64,000 bases of DNA from OPU3-GD-OMZ sp001901525 (GTDB lineage: Bacteria; Pseudomonadota; Gammaproteobacteria; Methylococcales; Methylomonadaceae): positions 1-64,000 of the forward strand of contig CAXCEI010000001.1 of the NCBI GenBank assembly GCA_963981505.1, in the 5' to 3' direction. This document shows, piece after piece, positions 17,784-28,277 of this stretch. The stretch's first letter is position 1, and each line of letters starts with the position of its first letter. Position numbers and translations under genes: made by a program. The notes below the pieces were generated by a model. That model made no database searches, had not been told where the DNA came from, and worked only from the letters and a program-made list of their open reading frames with translations.

Positions 17784-18791
17784 ATGGAAAATAACATTCA
17801 TTTCCCCACAACACGCATGCGACGTCTACGTAGCAGCCACTTTTCAAGACGTTTGGTTCGTGAATCACGGTTAACTGTCGATGACTTAATTTACCCTTTA
17901 TTTATTATTGAAGGTCACAACTTATCTGAACCCATCCCATCCATGCCGGGAATTAACCGACTTTCAATTGACCGGCTCATTGATGAAGCACAAGAAATTC
18001 TGCAATTAGGCATTCCTGCGATCGCCTTATTCCCTGTGCCTGACGCTACGGCTAAATCAGAAAACGCCGAACAAGCCTACAACCCTGACGGCCTTATTCA
18101 ACGTGCTATCCGAGCGTTAAAATCACAATGCCCGGACTTAGGTCTTATTTCTGATGTAGCCCTAGACCCCTACACCGCACACGGCCAGGATGGCCTTATT
18201 AATGAAAAAAACTATGTCTTAAATGATGAAACAATTACCGTTTTAGTCAAACAAGCACTCTCTCATGCGCAAGCCGGTGCTGATATTCTGGCACCGTCCG
18301 ATATGATGGATGGCCGGATTGGCGCGATCCGTCAAGCGCTTGAAGAACATGGCTATACCAACACGCAACTTCTCGCCTACTCTGCCAAGTATGCTTCCAG
18401 TTTTTACGGGCCATTTCGCGATGCAGTAGGTTCTAATACTGCACTTGGAAACGCTGATAAAAATAGCTACCAAATGGATCCTGCCAATACCCATGAAGCC
18501 TTAAAAGAGGTTGCTCTGGACTTGAACGAAGGCGCTGACATCGTTATGGTGAAGCCTGGCACACCCTATCTGGATATTATCTATCGCATCAAACAAGAAT
18601 TTAAAACCCCTACTTTTGCCTACCATGTCAGCGGTGAATATGCCATGTTAAAAGCCGCCGCACAGAATGGCTGGATTAATGAAAAAAATACCGTGATGGA
18701 GTCTATGTTAGGCTTCAAAAGAGCCGGCGCTGATGCGATCCTGACCTATTATGCAAAAAACATTGCCCAATGGCTAAAAGAACATGACTAA
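17784..18791 (+). CDS. hemB: Porphobilinogen synthase (delta-aminolevulinate dehydratase)
   Basis: Condenses two 5-aminolevulinate molecules to porphobilinogen in the cytoplasm. The 335 residues are standard. Both Schiff-base lysines are seen: SAKYASSFYGP near residue 200 and MVKPGTPYLD near 256. The metal-site segment reads DVALDPYTAHGQDG, without the cysteine triad of zinc enzymes, so this is the Mg/K-dependent type common in proteobacteria. Its stop overlaps the aroE start by 8 bases. The later steps hemC and hemD lie 8 kb away in this window. Confidence 0.96.
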   Translation: MENNIHFPTTRMRRLRSSHFSRRLVRESRLTVDDLIYPLFIIEGHNLSEPIPSMPGINRLSIDRLIDEAQEILQLGIPAIALFPVPDATAKSENAEQAYNPDGLIQRAIRALKSQCPDLGLISDVALDPYTAHGQDGLINEKNYVLNDETITVLVKQALSHAQAGADILAPSDMMDGRIGAIRQALEEHGYTNTQLLAYSAKYASSFYGPFRDAVGSNTALGNADKNSYQMDPANTHEALKEVALDLNEGADIVMVKPGTPYLDIIYRIKQEFKTPTFAYHVSGEYAMLKAAAQNGWINEKNTVMESMLGFKRAGADAILTYYAKNIAQWLKEHD

Positions 18792-19611
18792 ACTTGATCA
18801 CTACGCCGTCTTCGGCGACCCCATAAATCATAGTAAATCGCCTTTCATTCACCATCATTTTGCTGAACAAACGGGTCAAAAACTTCACTACAGCGCCCAA
18901 CAAGTCTCCGCTGAACAATTCACTACGCAACTCAACGATTTCTTTAAGCAGGGGGGAAAAGGCATTAACTGCACGGTTCCACTCAAAGAAATCGCCTGCC
19001 AGGCCGTCGACCATTTAACCCATCGTGCGCAACACGCCAAAGCGGTTAATACCATTATTCAACAAACCGATGGCTCACTATTAGGGGATAACACTGACGG
19101 GGTTGGACTGGTTCTTGATCTCACTCAAAACCATCAAGTATCGCTCAGGGCTGATAATATTCTAATTCTCGGTGCCGGGGGAGCAACCCGAGGAATTCTC
19201 GCGCCGCTATTAGCGCAAACCCCCCAACAAATTGTGATCGCTAACCGTACTCCCTCAAAAGCACAGCAATTAGCGCTGGAATTTGCCCATACAGTCCCAA
19301 TTATTGGCTGTGGTTTTTCAGAAATACCCGGACAAAAATTTGATCTTATATTAAATGCAACATCTGCCAGCCTTAGCAACCAATTACCGCCTTTGCCCGA
19401 TGGCCTGCTGAATTCACAAACGACTTGTTATGATTTAGCCTACAGTAACAAAGCCACCCCCTTTGTGTTGTGGAGCCAACAATTCACCGACAAAAGCCTA
19501 GACGGTCTCGGTATGCTCATTGAGCAAGCGGCCGAAGCATTCTACTTATGGCGTGGCATTCGCCCGGAAACACAACCCATCATCGAGGCATTAGCAAACG
19601 ACCGTCTTTAA
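18784..19611 (+). CDS. aroE: Shikimate dehydrogenase
   Basis: NADPH-dependent reduction of 3-dehydroshikimate in the shikimate pathway. The 275 residues show the N-terminal substrate site with NCTVPLK near residue 61 and GDNTDG near 101, the nucleotide-binding ILGAGGATRGI near 125 and NRTPSKA giving the NADP-phosphate-binding Arg. The ATG lies inside the last codons of hemB, so the two are probably translationally coupled. Confidence 0.95.
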   Translation: MTKLDHYAVFGDPINHSKSPFIHHHFAEQTGQKLHYSAQQVSAEQFTTQLNDFFKQGGKGINCTVPLKEIACQAVDHLTHRAQHAKAVNTIIQQTDGSLLGDNTDGVGLVLDLTQNHQVSLRADNILILGAGGATRGILAPLLAQTPQQIVIANRTPSKAQQLALEFAHTVPIIGCGFSEIPGQKFDLILNATSASLSNQLPPLPDGLLNSQTTCYDLAYSNKATPFVLWSQQFTDKSLDGLGMLIEQAAEAFYLWRGIRPETQPIIEALANDRL

Positions 19612-19659
19612 CCAACGATCACCTTGAGTGCAAGCAGTGCCAAGACTCCACGATTATTA

Positions 19660-20199
19660 TTATTCTTGCTCACTTAAATACTGATCTTTCAATTGCTTAT
19701 AATGCTGAAAAGAATAAATGAGGTAATCTTTTTCCGCTGCTGTTAACGGCCTGATCTTACGCACGGGTGAACCATGATATAAATACCCACCTTCCAGATG
19801 CTTACCCGGAGGCACTAGCGCTCCGGCACCCAGCATCACAAAATTATCTAGCACCGCACCATCCATCACAACAGCACCGATACCAATCAAACAATTATCA
19901 CCAATCGTACAAGCATGCAAAACCGCACGGTGTCCTACCGTAACACCCATGCCCAATGTTAATGAGAATCCCCCAGGCGCATAAGGACTATCATGGGATA
20001 CATGTAGAACCGACCCGTCTTGAATATTACAAGCCTCACCTATCGTAATCTGTTGAACATCCCCGCGCACGATGGCCATCGGCCAAATTGATACATGATC
20101 AGATAAAATCACATCGCCTATGACCCGAGCGGTTGCATCGATAAACACACCCGCCCCGACGCTTGGTTGCAAACCCTTAAAACTTTTTAGTGTTGACAT
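19660..20199 (-). CDS. Gamma-class carbonic anhydrase-like protein (YrdA/CaiE family)
   Basis: Left-handed beta-helix protein of hexapeptide repeats, 179 residues. Metal-ligand histidines fit the gamma-carbonic anhydrase pattern: HVSHDSPYAPGG near residue 68-71 and GHRAVLHAC near 90-95, with the conserved RGD (MAIVRGDVQQITIG). Activity varies among family members. The ATG at 20199 is chosen because AAGGA precedes it by about ten bases and the family N-terminus begins there; a frame open to 20250 adds an unconserved stretch. Single gene between convergent aroE and divergent prlC. Confidence 0.86.
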   Translation of the reverse strand: MSTLKSFKGLQPSVGAGVFIDATARVIGDVILSDHVSIWPMAIVRGDVQQITIGEACNIQDGSVLHVSHDSPYAPGGFSLTLGMGVTVGHRAVLHACTIGDNCLIGIGAVVMDGAVLDNFVMLGAGALVPPGKHLEGGYLYHGSPVRKIRPLTAAEKDYLIYSFQHYKQLKDQYLSEQE

Positions 20200-20368
20200 A
20201 AATTGGAAGTCCTTCTTTACGCTTACGCTGCCTTGGTCATTAATTAACAAGAATGGTCTTATTACATCCAGAATTAATGATACGATAAATTATTAGATGT
20301 AAATATTTAATCCTAACAAGAATCCGGCTAAAGCAAAGTCCCTATTATAATTAACGCAAAAAGAAATT

Positions 20369-22408
20369 ATGAACAACCCGTTACTGACCTCAGCTACACT
20401 CCCTCCTTTTTCAGAAATAAAACCCAGCCATATTGAGCCCGCTATTGATCACTTACTGGAAGAATGCCGTGCTATTGTTAAAATAACAACGCAGATAACA
20501 GAACCTTTTAGTTGGGAAAATCTTGTTAATCCTATTGAGAAAACTGAAGACCGCCTCAACAAAGCATGGTCCCCTGTCAGTCATATCAATTCCGTCGTTA
20601 ATAATAACGACATTCGGGAAGCGTATAATGCTTGCCTACCCAAGCTCAGCCAGTACTCAACAGAAATGGGCCAAAATAAAGCGCTCTATAATGCCTATTT
20701 TGAAATTTCAAATAGCCCTGGCTTCTCTAGGTTAAATCAAGGTCAACAAAAAACCATTCAAAATGCATTACGTGACTTTGAACTCTCTGGCATTAACCTT
20801 AATCCAGAACAACAATGTCGTTACCGAGAGATCAGCCAAGAACTTTCAAAATTATCGAGCAAATTTGAAGAAAATGTTCTCGATGCAACACATGCTTGGA
20901 AAAAACATATCCAAGATGAAACGCTACTTGCCGGCATCCCCGAAACCACCCGTACCTTAGCAAAAACAACGGCTGAAACAGATAACCTTTCAGGTTGGAT
21001 GTTGACCTTAGACTTCCCTTGTTATCTGGCTATTATGACTTATGCGGATAACCCGGCACTGCGCCAAGAAATCTATACCGCTTTTGCAACCCGAGCATCT
21101 GACGTTAACCCTGATACAATTCAATGGGATAATACGAAGATCATGGATGACCTGTTAGCACTCCGGCATGAAAAAGCACGGCTCTTAGGTTTTAATAATT
21201 ATGCCGAATTATCACTGGCCACTAAAATGGCTGACACCCCACAGCAAGTCATCGATTTCTTAGAAAACCTTGCACACAAATCAAAGGAACAAGCGCAAAC
21301 AGATTTCGATGAACTACAACAATTTGCAAAACAAGAGTACCAGTCAGATAATCTTAACGCGTGGGATATCAACTATTTCTCAGAAAAAATGCGCCAACAG
21401 CAACTTGAACTATCGCAAGAAGAAATACGTAACTACTTTCCGGCCACACGCGTCATTCCCGGTTTATTTACGGTAGTCAACAAACTCTATGGCCTAACCA
21501 TCAATGAAATTAGTAACTTCGATCGCTGGCATTCCGATGTTCGTTTTTTTGAAATATACGATCAGGACAACGTATTACGGGGTAAATTCTATCTGGACTT
21601 ATACGCACGTCCCAACAAACGCGGTGGTGCTTGGATGGATGATTGCGTCTCACGTAAAAACGGGCCCGACGGTCTGCAAACACCTGTCGCCTACCTGACC
21701 TGTAACTTTACCCCGCCTGCCAACGACGACCCAGCCTTATTAAGCCATAATGAAGTCATTACTTTATTTCATGAATTTGGTCACGGTTTGCATCACATGT
21801 TAACGAAAGTGGATCATTTATCCGTTTCAGGAATCAACGGTGTGCAATGGGATGCCGTAGAATTACCGAGCCAATTTATGGAAAATTGGTGCTGGCAAAA
21901 ACCTGCTCTGGAAATTATTTCTGGTCACTATCAGACCGGCGCCCCCCTCCCCGAGTCGTTATTAGAAAAAATGCTAGCCGCTAAAAACTTCCAGTCCGGT
22001 ATGTTCATGATTCGGCAACTGGAATTTAGCTTATTTGACTTCCAGATTCATCTTAATTTTGATCCCACTAAGTCCAGTAACATTTATTCAACATTATCTG
22101 CTATTCGTGACCAATTTTCAGTCGTAACTACCCCGGCATTCAATCGTTTTGCCCACAGTTTCTCACATATCTTTGCCGGCGGTTATGCAGCTGGCTATTA
22201 TAGTTACAAATGGGCCGAATTATTATCCTGTGATGCTTTCTCACGGTTTGAGGATGAAGGTATCTTTAACCCACAAACAGGCGCTGACTTTTTAACACAT
22301 ATTTTAGAAAAAGGTGGCAGCATAGACGCGATGGACTTATTTGTTAATTTCAGAGGTCGAGAGCCCAGCATTGATGCACTGCTACAACACAATGGAATCA
22401 TTTCATGA
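20369..22408 (+). CDS. prlC: Oligopeptidase A (M3 metallopeptidase)
   Basis: Cytoplasmic zinc peptidase that degrades short peptides, including cleaved signal peptides. The 679 residues equal E. coli OpdA (680) in length. The zinc motif HEFGHGLHH is at about residue 469, with the third ligand Glu in the following helix (DAVELPSQFMENW). The N-terminus PLLTSATLPPFSEIKPSHIEPA is typical of the family. The stop overlaps the ubiD start as ATGA. Confidence 0.95.
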   Translation: MNNPLLTSATLPPFSEIKPSHIEPAIDHLLEECRAIVKITTQITEPFSWENLVNPIEKTEDRLNKAWSPVSHINSVVNNNDIREAYNACLPKLSQYSTEMGQNKALYNAYFEISNSPGFSRLNQGQQKTIQNALRDFELSGINLNPEQQCRYREISQELSKLSSKFEENVLDATHAWKKHIQDETLLAGIPETTRTLAKTTAETDNLSGWMLTLDFPCYLAIMTYADNPALRQEIYTAFATRASDVNPDTIQWDNTKIMDDLLALRHEKARLLGFNNYAELSLATKMADTPQQVIDFLENLAHKSKEQAQTDFDELQQFAKQEYQSDNLNAWDINYFSEKMRQQQLELSQEEIRNYFPATRVIPGLFTVVNKLYGLTINEISNFDRWHSDVRFFEIYDQDNVLRGKFYLDLYARPNKRGGAWMDDCVSRKNGPDGLQTPVAYLTCNFTPPANDDPALLSHNEVITLFHEFGHGLHHMLTKVDHLSVSGINGVQWDAVELPSQFMENWCWQKPALEIISGHYQTGAPLPESLLEKMLAAKNFQSGMFMIRQLEFSLFDFQIHLNFDPTKSSNIYSTLSAIRDQFSVVTTPAFNRFAHSFSHIFAGGYAAGYYSYKWAELLSCDAFSRFEDEGIFNPQTGADFLTHILEKGGSIDAMDLFVNFRGREPSIDALLQHNGIIS

Positions 22409-23862
22409 GCTATAAAGACCTACGAGATTTCCTAACACTGCTTGAATCTTCTGGAGAACTTAAAAGGATCCAATACCCTGCTGACCCTTATTTGGAAATC
22501 ACGGAAATATGTGACCGAACCTTAAAGCAAAAAGGACCGGCCTTATTGTTTGAAACACCCAAAAACTCAACGATGCCTTTGCTAGGTAATTTATTCGGCA
22601 CCTCTCACCGTGTAGCCCTTGGGATGGGAGCACAATCAATTACCGAATTACGTGAAGTAGGAAAGCTGCTCGCTTATCTGAAGGAGCCGGAACCGCCTAA
22701 AGGAATGAAAGATGCCGTAAACAAGTTACCCGTCTTTAAGAAGGTTCTACACATGGCGCCTAAAATCGTTAAAAAACCTAAGTGCCAAGAAATAATCATT
22801 GAAAGCAGTGATGTTGACCTATCAAACTATCCGATACAAACTTGTTGGCCAAAAGATATCGGACCCCTCATTACATGGGCATTAGTGGTTACCAAAGGAC
22901 CTAATAAAGAACGGCAAAATCTGGGTATCTACCGACTACAGGTTTTAGAAAAAAATAAAGTTATTATGCGCTGGTTAGCTCATAGAGGAGGCGCGCTTGA
23001 CTTCAAAGAATGGCAAGAGGCTCATCCAGGCAAACCCTTCCCAATTGCCGTGGCTTTAGGCGCGGATCCTGCCACTATTCTAGGGGCCGTCACTCCCATT
23101 CCAGACACCCTTTCTGAATATGCTTTTTCCGGATTATTAAGAGGCAACAAAACTGAAGTCACCCAATGTCTCAGCCATGACTTACAAGTGCCCGCTTCTG
23201 CAGAAATTATTTTAGAAGGCTTTATCTATCCGGATGAAATGGCCCCAGAAGGCCCCTTCGGAGATCATACCGGTTATTACAATGAAGTCGAAGAATTTCC
23301 CGTTTTCACTATAGAAAAGATCACTCACCGGGAAAATCCTATTTACCATAGCACTTATACCGGTCGCCCCCCAGATGAACCTGCTATTTTAGGGGTCGCA
23401 CTGAATGAGGTATTTATACCCATTCTACAAAAACAATTTCCTGAGATTATTGATTTTTATCTTCCTCCAGAAGGTTGCTCCTACCGCATGGCCGTTATTA
23501 GCATGAAAAAACAATATGCCGGTCATGCTAAAAGAGTCATGTTAGGTACGTGGTCATTCCTGCGTCAATTCATGTATACAAAATTTGTTGTGGTCGTTGA
23601 TGATGATGTAGATGCGCGAAATTGGGAGGATGTCATTTGGGCCATGACAACCCGCATGGACCCCGCCAGAGATATTACCCTTCTGGAAAACACGCCTATT
23701 GACTATTTAGATTTTGCATCTCCGGTCTCGGGCTTAGGTTCAAAAGCCGGTTTTGACGCGACTAACAAATGGCCTGGAGAAACCACACGGGAGTGGGGTG
23801 AACCCATTGTTCAATCGGCTGAAATCATTAAAAAAGTAGATGAAATATGGTCTAGCTTATAA
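22405..23862 (+). CDS. ubiD: 4-Hydroxy-3-polyprenylbenzoate decarboxylase UbiD
   Basis: Prenyl-FMN-dependent decarboxylase of ubiquinone synthesis. The 485 residues match UbiD (about 490). Recognisable parts are the N-terminal DLRDFLTLLESSGELKRI, the flavin-site region LGIYRLQVL...MRWLAHRGGA and the catalytic-site segment APEGPFGDHTGYYN near residue 282 containing the E-x-x-x-D pattern. The UbiX partner that makes prenyl-FMN is not in the window. Coupled to prlC by a 4-base overlap; its 3' end overlaps that of hemY by 11 bases. Confidence 0.95.
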   Translation: MSYKDLRDFLTLLESSGELKRIQYPADPYLEITEICDRTLKQKGPALLFETPKNSTMPLLGNLFGTSHRVALGMGAQSITELREVGKLLAYLKEPEPPKGMKDAVNKLPVFKKVLHMAPKIVKKPKCQEIIIESSDVDLSNYPIQTCWPKDIGPLITWALVVTKGPNKERQNLGIYRLQVLEKNKVIMRWLAHRGGALDFKEWQEAHPGKPFPIAVALGADPATILGAVTPIPDTLSEYAFSGLLRGNKTEVTQCLSHDLQVPASAEIILEGFIYPDEMAPEGPFGDHTGYYNEVEEFPVFTIEKITHRENPIYHSTYTGRPPDEPAILGVALNEVFIPILQKQFPEIIDFYLPPEGCSYRMAVISMKKQYAGHAKRVMLGTWSFLRQFMYTKFVVVVDDDVDARNWEDVIWAMTTRMDPARDITLLENTPIDYLDFASPVSGLGSKAGFDATNKWPGETTREWGEPIVQSAEIIKKVDEIWSSL

Positions 23863-25162
23863 CCGTTTTATCGCTACCGCTAACGGGTTCTGGCACCAAG
23901 TCAGCGGTATCTTCTGAAGATACCGCTGGGTCAAGTTGAGTCATATCAATCGCTTTCACGATCTGACCTGATTCCATGACTAATCCCTGCTTATATAACT
24001 CTGAAGCTTTCTCATAGTTCCCTTTCATCTTCATAATTTCAGCCAGCATATGATAGGCCGATGCAGCAGGTTTCAATTCGATACTTCTATTCAAAAAAAC
24101 CTGTGCTTGTTGCCAGTTCTCTGTCACATAAAACAATTTACCGACCGTCCGAAGTAGTACTGGATTTCTAGGGTACAATTGTGCCCATTGTTCTATAACC
24201 TGAATTTGTCGCGCGACATCATCTGAAACAATTTCACCATAGAGTTCAAGTAAAGCATCTTCCTTGTCAACTAATAAATACTCCACAATTTGCTTTTCAA
24301 TCTTTGCACCAGCGCCGCATTGAATCATCGCTGTAAAATAACAAAAAACTAGGTCCTTAAGCGCTTTAATATCATCAGGAATTTCTGCCCATAACCTATC
24401 AACATCAACCAAACTGGCCTTTTCCCCATGCTGCTTTAATAATCCACCATAGACTTTGATAGCCAAGATTTTACGCTCTGTCTTGAGTAATATTTTACTC
24501 TTATCTAATATAGGAAATAACTCAGCAATAGATTGCCAATCATTTTGCTTTAAATAAGCCTGATAAAGTAATTTAGTAACTGCCGGATGAGATGGGTCTG
24601 TCGTCTGCAAATGCAATAAACCCTCTTGAGCCTCAACAAAACGCCCCTGTGATAAATCAAGCTCTGCCTTCGTTATGCCAATCGCGAACTCTGAGCCGGG
24701 TGATTGCTCAGCCGCCATGTTCAAATAACTATCCCGACTATCGGCGGCCCCTCGCAAATGAGCCGCTCTTGCTGCTGTTAAATAATAAACTAACGGCGCG
24801 GCACTACTGGGTGCATGCTTTATTAAAATCGTTTCAGAACGCTCCCAGTTCCCTTCCGCATAATCAACCAACCCTGAAACCAATGCTTCTTTAGAACGAT
24901 TTAAGGTAACATCCTGACCTTTTGATTTTATTTTTTTGGGAAGTCTGATAAACCAACCCAGCCACCGGACCAGAAAATATAAAACCGTGAAACTAAACCA
25001 TAAAACAACCGTAAAAAAAGCTAAGGTGCTTTCCAATGACCACCGACCGATCCCAAGTATCACATAACCCGGGTCACCATTTTCAAAAAGCGTCTCCCAT
25101 CCATAATAGACTGCGACCACCAAAAACATCAGTGAAACTAAAAAATAAAAAATTCTTTTCAC
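23852..25162 (-). CDS. hemY: HemY-like inner-membrane TPR protein
   Basis: A 436-residue proteobacterial HemY: two N-terminal membrane helices (about residues 5-22 and 42-68), then tetratricopeptide-like repeats through the C-terminus (for instance around residues 355-405). It belongs to the hemCDXY cluster; despite its name this HemY is not protoporphyrinogen oxidase, and its exact role in haem homeostasis is unsettled. It starts 35 bases after hemX and overlaps ubiD tail to tail. Confidence 0.9.
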   Translation of the reverse strand: MKRIFYFLVSLMFLVVAVYYGWETLFENGDPGYVILGIGRWSLESTLAFFTVVLWFSFTVLYFLVRWLGWFIRLPKKIKSKGQDVTLNRSKEALVSGLVDYAEGNWERSETILIKHAPSSAAPLVYYLTAARAAHLRGAADSRDSYLNMAAEQSPGSEFAIGITKAELDLSQGRFVEAQEGLLHLQTTDPSHPAVTKLLYQAYLKQNDWQSIAELFPILDKSKILLKTERKILAIKVYGGLLKQHGEKASLVDVDRLWAEIPDDIKALKDLVFCYFTAMIQCGAGAKIEKQIVEYLLVDKEDALLELYGEIVSDDVARQIQVIEQWAQLYPRNPVLLRTVGKLFYVTENWQQAQVFLNRSIELKPAASAYHMLAEIMKMKGNYEKASELYKQGLVMESGQIVKAIDMTQLDPAVSSEDTADLVPEPVSGSDKTVIS

Positions 25163-25197
25163 ACTAAAAAACCCCTCAAAATATCCTTAATTCCCAA

Positions 25198-26376
25198 TTA
25201 CAAGGCTTTATCGGCTTCGACTCTTAATTTACTTATATTCCTCAACATAGTCAGTGACTTACTCACATCAGGGACATCACTATGAAGCGGAGTATTTTGT
25301 AGCTCTTTAATATCTAAAATAACCTGTTCAGCTTGTTCATTAGCCTCAAAATTATTGTTAACCCAAAGTTTTGATTCCTCAAGGTCTTGTTTAAAAAGAT
25401 CATCTTGATGCTGTAAAAGCGATAACATAGCCACTTCAATCTTAAGCTTTAATTGTTGTCTAATAAAATGAGCATCTTCATGAGAAATAATAGCGCGTAC
25501 CGGTTGCTCTACCCGGCGAATACTAACCAAGCCATGTAGGTCACCCAGTAAATCCGACAGCCATTGATTTGTATCATCATCAGCGTCAATATTACTACCC
25601 AATTCAACTGCAATTTCCTTACCCGGGTAAGGTAATCGAATAGTTAAATCCTGTGAAGCCTTTGAAATCAGTTTTAATTTTGAAAAAATACCCACAATAT
25701 CTGGTACTTGAACGTTCTTTAGTAAAGAAATTTCTTCTGCAATTTCTTCACGAACTTTAAAAACACTCCCACTTCCACTTTCTCTAAGACGCTGATCTGC
25801 GGCAGTGAGTGCTTTAATTGCCGCATTCACATCACCGACAAGATGCAATCGTTGATTAGCAACCGTCAACAAGTATTCCGCATCAGCAATTAACCAATCA
25901 CCTCGTGTTTTACCTAATTGCCTTTTAATTTGTTCTATGGAAATACTCAATTCCTTCTTATTCGCCGCCAACTTTTCATCATTTAAACCTGAAAAGTTTT
26001 CTAATGCCTGATTAACGACCTGATCTTTATTAGAAATATCAGACTCCATCGTTGAAAATTGCATTTGAATGGTTGCAAACTGCGACTGTATGGCGGCCAA
26101 CTGCTTCTGATATTCGGTCATCTGTCCAGAGATTTCAATTAACTGCAAGTCCTCTTTATGAACTTCATCGGTTAGATTTTTCAAATCATCACGTAACAGT
26201 TCAGACAGGTAAAAACCAATACCGACAAGTGAAAAAATCAAGAACAAATTAAAAACACCCAACCAAGTACTTTTTGTAAGGCTGCCCTCGACTCCTTTAG
26301 CTACGGGACCTAAAGCCTTATTTTCACTTCCAGGTTCAGCTTTCTCTTGTATTTCTTCAGCCACAATCCTCTCCAT
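25198..26376 (-). CDS. hemX: HemX-like membrane protein
   Basis: A 392-residue protein with one N-terminal membrane helix (about residues 38-58), a long coiled coil (about 65-165) and a conserved C-terminal domain, the HemX layout. The family is annotated as uroporphyrinogen III methyltransferase, but this group has no SAM-binding domain; the label comes from early work and is probably wrong. The start overlaps hemD by 20 bases, which argues for coupled translation in a hemCDXY operon. Confidence 0.9.
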   Translation of the reverse strand: MERIVAEEIQEKAEPGSENKALGPVAKGVEGSLTKSTWLGVFNLFLIFSLVGIGFYLSELLRDDLKNLTDEVHKEDLQLIEISGQMTEYQKQLAAIQSQFATIQMQFSTMESDISNKDQVVNQALENFSGLNDEKLAANKKELSISIEQIKRQLGKTRGDWLIADAEYLLTVANQRLHLVGDVNAAIKALTAADQRLRESGSGSVFKVREEIAEEISLLKNVQVPDIVGIFSKLKLISKASQDLTIRLPYPGKEIAVELGSNIDADDDTNQWLSDLLGDLHGLVSIRRVEQPVRAIISHEDAHFIRQQLKLKIEVAMLSLLQHQDDLFKQDLEESKLWVNNNFEANEQAEQVILDIKELQNTPLHSDVPDVSKSLTMLRNISKLRVEADKAL

Positions 26377-27127
26377 TCGAAATGCTTTTAACTGCTACCA
26401 CAATATCTTCAGGCGCAGGGCTCTGAGTCACGACAACGTGTTTAAACCCGAAACCCAATGCTTTTTTTCTTATTCTTTCACTGATCACTATCAGTGGCTT
26501 TAACTTCAAAACCCTTTTGATCTCGTCATCAACCATCGCCAGCAGGTTATCAAGCGCCTCATTACTCATTATCGTGACAATATCAACCTTATATTCAAGC
26601 CCTAACCCTATCATAACCCGGTGTGATATTGGCGGTTTTATTCGTCGATAAACCTCCCAATAATCAACTTCTGCACCTAAAAGTCGTAATCTATCTGCCA
26701 ACCACTCTCGGCCACCCTGCCCCCTGACAATCAATAGCCTACGCCCTGAAACGTGTTGTTGACTGAGGGCCGCCAATAGTGCCTCACTATTAAACCCTGA
26801 GTCAGGGACAATATCGACTCTCAACCCTAAAGACTCTATTGCTTCTGTCGTTGCTAATCCAACCGCTGCAATTTTTTTTTCTAGTAATCTGTTTTGCAGC
26901 CCTGAAAGCGATGCCAAACTATATCTAACAGCATTGGCACTCACAAAAATAACCCAATCATAATCAACTGCTTTAGCCAAAAACACCAAACCGCCGGTCC
27001 CTTGCAAGGCTTCAATCGCAATGACTGGAAATCGCACCGATGAACACCCTTCTTGTTCCAGTAAAGAACATAACGAGTCGGCCTGATCTTCAGGTCGGGT
27101 CACTAACACACAGACATTCACCATCAC
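26357..27127 (-). CDS. hemD: Uroporphyrinogen-III synthase
   Basis: Cyclises hydroxymethylbilane with inversion of ring D. The 256 residues are poorly conserved as usual for HemD, but show VLVTRPEDQADSLCSLLEQ at the start, DWVIFVSANAVRY near residue 78, AAVGLATTEAIESLG near 107 and LIVRGQGGREWLADRL near 137, all characteristic. It follows hemC by 12 bases and overlaps hemX by 20. Confidence 0.93.
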   Translation of the reverse strand: MMVNVCVLVTRPEDQADSLCSLLEQEGCSSVRFPVIAIEALQGTGGLVFLAKAVDYDWVIFVSANAVRYSLASLSGLQNRLLEKKIAAVGLATTEAIESLGLRVDIVPDSGFNSEALLAALSQQHVSGRRLLIVRGQGGREWLADRLRLLGAEVDYWEVYRRIKPPISHRVMIGLGLEYKVDIVTIMSNEALDNLLAMVDDEIKRVLKLKPLIVISERIRKKALGFGFKHVVVTQSPAPEDIVVAVKSISNGEDCG

Positions 27128-27139
27128 AATTCAATACTG

Positions 27140-28066
27140 CTACGAATAGATCGCTTGTAATATTTTTTTAGCGCCCTTTGCTAACAACTCTTCAGCAATC
27201 TCATAACCAATTACTTTTGCCTGATCAACCAAGCCTTGCCTTTGTGCACGTATAATCTGCTGACCATTCGGTGTCCCAACCAAACCTTGCATAAATAACC
27301 CACCGTCTTGAAACCTTGCAAACCCCGCAATGGGCACCTGACAACCGCCTTCTAACCGCTCATTCATGGCACGTTCTGCAATGACACATTGCTGCGTTTC
27401 ATTATCGTGCAAAACATTAATAACATCGGCGATACGATCATCCCCCACTCGGCACTCTATACCGAGCGCCCCTTGGCCTACAGCAGGTAAACTTATTGAG
27501 GTGGGAATAATTTGCCTAATACGATCAGCCATCGCTAACCTTTTCAATCCTGCCGCCGCTAAAATGATGGCATCAAATTGCCCTGTATCTAACTTAGCCA
27601 ACCGGGTATTAACATTACCCCGTAAAGGCAAAATCTGGCACCCAGGAATGGCTTGTGTTATTTGAGATTGGCGCCGCAGGCTAGACGTTCCAATCCGTGC
27701 ATCTGAAGGCAAATCATCTAAACAACGATAATGATTCGAAACCAGTGCATCACAAGGGTCTTCACGTGCCAATATCACCTTTAACTCTAGCCCTTCAGGA
27801 AAATCGACTGGAACGTCCTTCATCGAGTGAACGGCAATATCAGCCCGCCCCTCCAACAAGCCCTGCTCCAACTCTTTAACAAACAACCCTTTCCCACCTA
27901 TCTTTGCCAGCGGTGCATCAAGGATTTTATCCCCACGCGTAGTCATTTTAACCAATTCAGTTTTCAACCCAGGATGAATTCGTCGTAATTGTTCTGCAAT
28001 GTAATTAGCTTGCCAAAGCGCCAAAGGGCTATTGCGTGTAGCAATTCTGATCAACGGGTCATTCAC
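27140..28066 (-). CDS. hemC: Hydroxymethylbilane synthase (porphobilinogen deaminase)
   Basis: Polymerises four porphobilinogens to hydroxymethylbilane on a covalent dipyrromethane cofactor. The 308 residues are standard. IATRNSPLALWQA begins the protein, DIAVHSMKDVP (catalytic Asp) is near residue 80 and the cofactor cysteine is in LEGGCQVPIAG near 241. First gene of the hemCDXY run, divergent from argH across about 210 bases. Confidence 0.96.
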   Translation of the reverse strand: MNDPLIRIATRNSPLALWQANYIAEQLRRIHPGLKTELVKMTTRGDKILDAPLAKIGGKGLFVKELEQGLLEGRADIAVHSMKDVPVDFPEGLELKVILAREDPCDALVSNHYRCLDDLPSDARIGTSSLRRQSQITQAIPGCQILPLRGNVNTRLAKLDTGQFDAIILAAAGLKRLAMADRIRQIIPTSISLPAVGQGALGIECRVGDDRIADVINVLHDNETQQCVIAERAMNERLEGGCQVPIAGFARFQDGGLFMQGLVGTPNGQQIIRAQRQGLVDQAKVIGYEIAEELLAKGAKKILQAIYS

Positions 28067-28277
28067 TGAAGAAGGTCCTTAATTTAATTGTCTAAATCGT
28101 TATTGTACCTTGATTTTAGAAGCACAAAAATCAGTAAATCAACGCTTTTTTCTTTTTCGTAACCTCTGATTGCTAACTTTTCACAGCCTAACTAAAGTGC
28201 CCTGACAAGCCATAAAGATAAAAAAACTGTATTATAGATGCTTACGTTTTTAATACATCTCACGTTACTACCGGAAT

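Noticed and set aside
28067..28277. hemC-argH divergent region examined for promoters and a regulatory RNA
   Set aside because: A CTGACA and a TATTAT occur but are 22 bases apart, too far for a sigma70 promoter, and no stable fold was evident.
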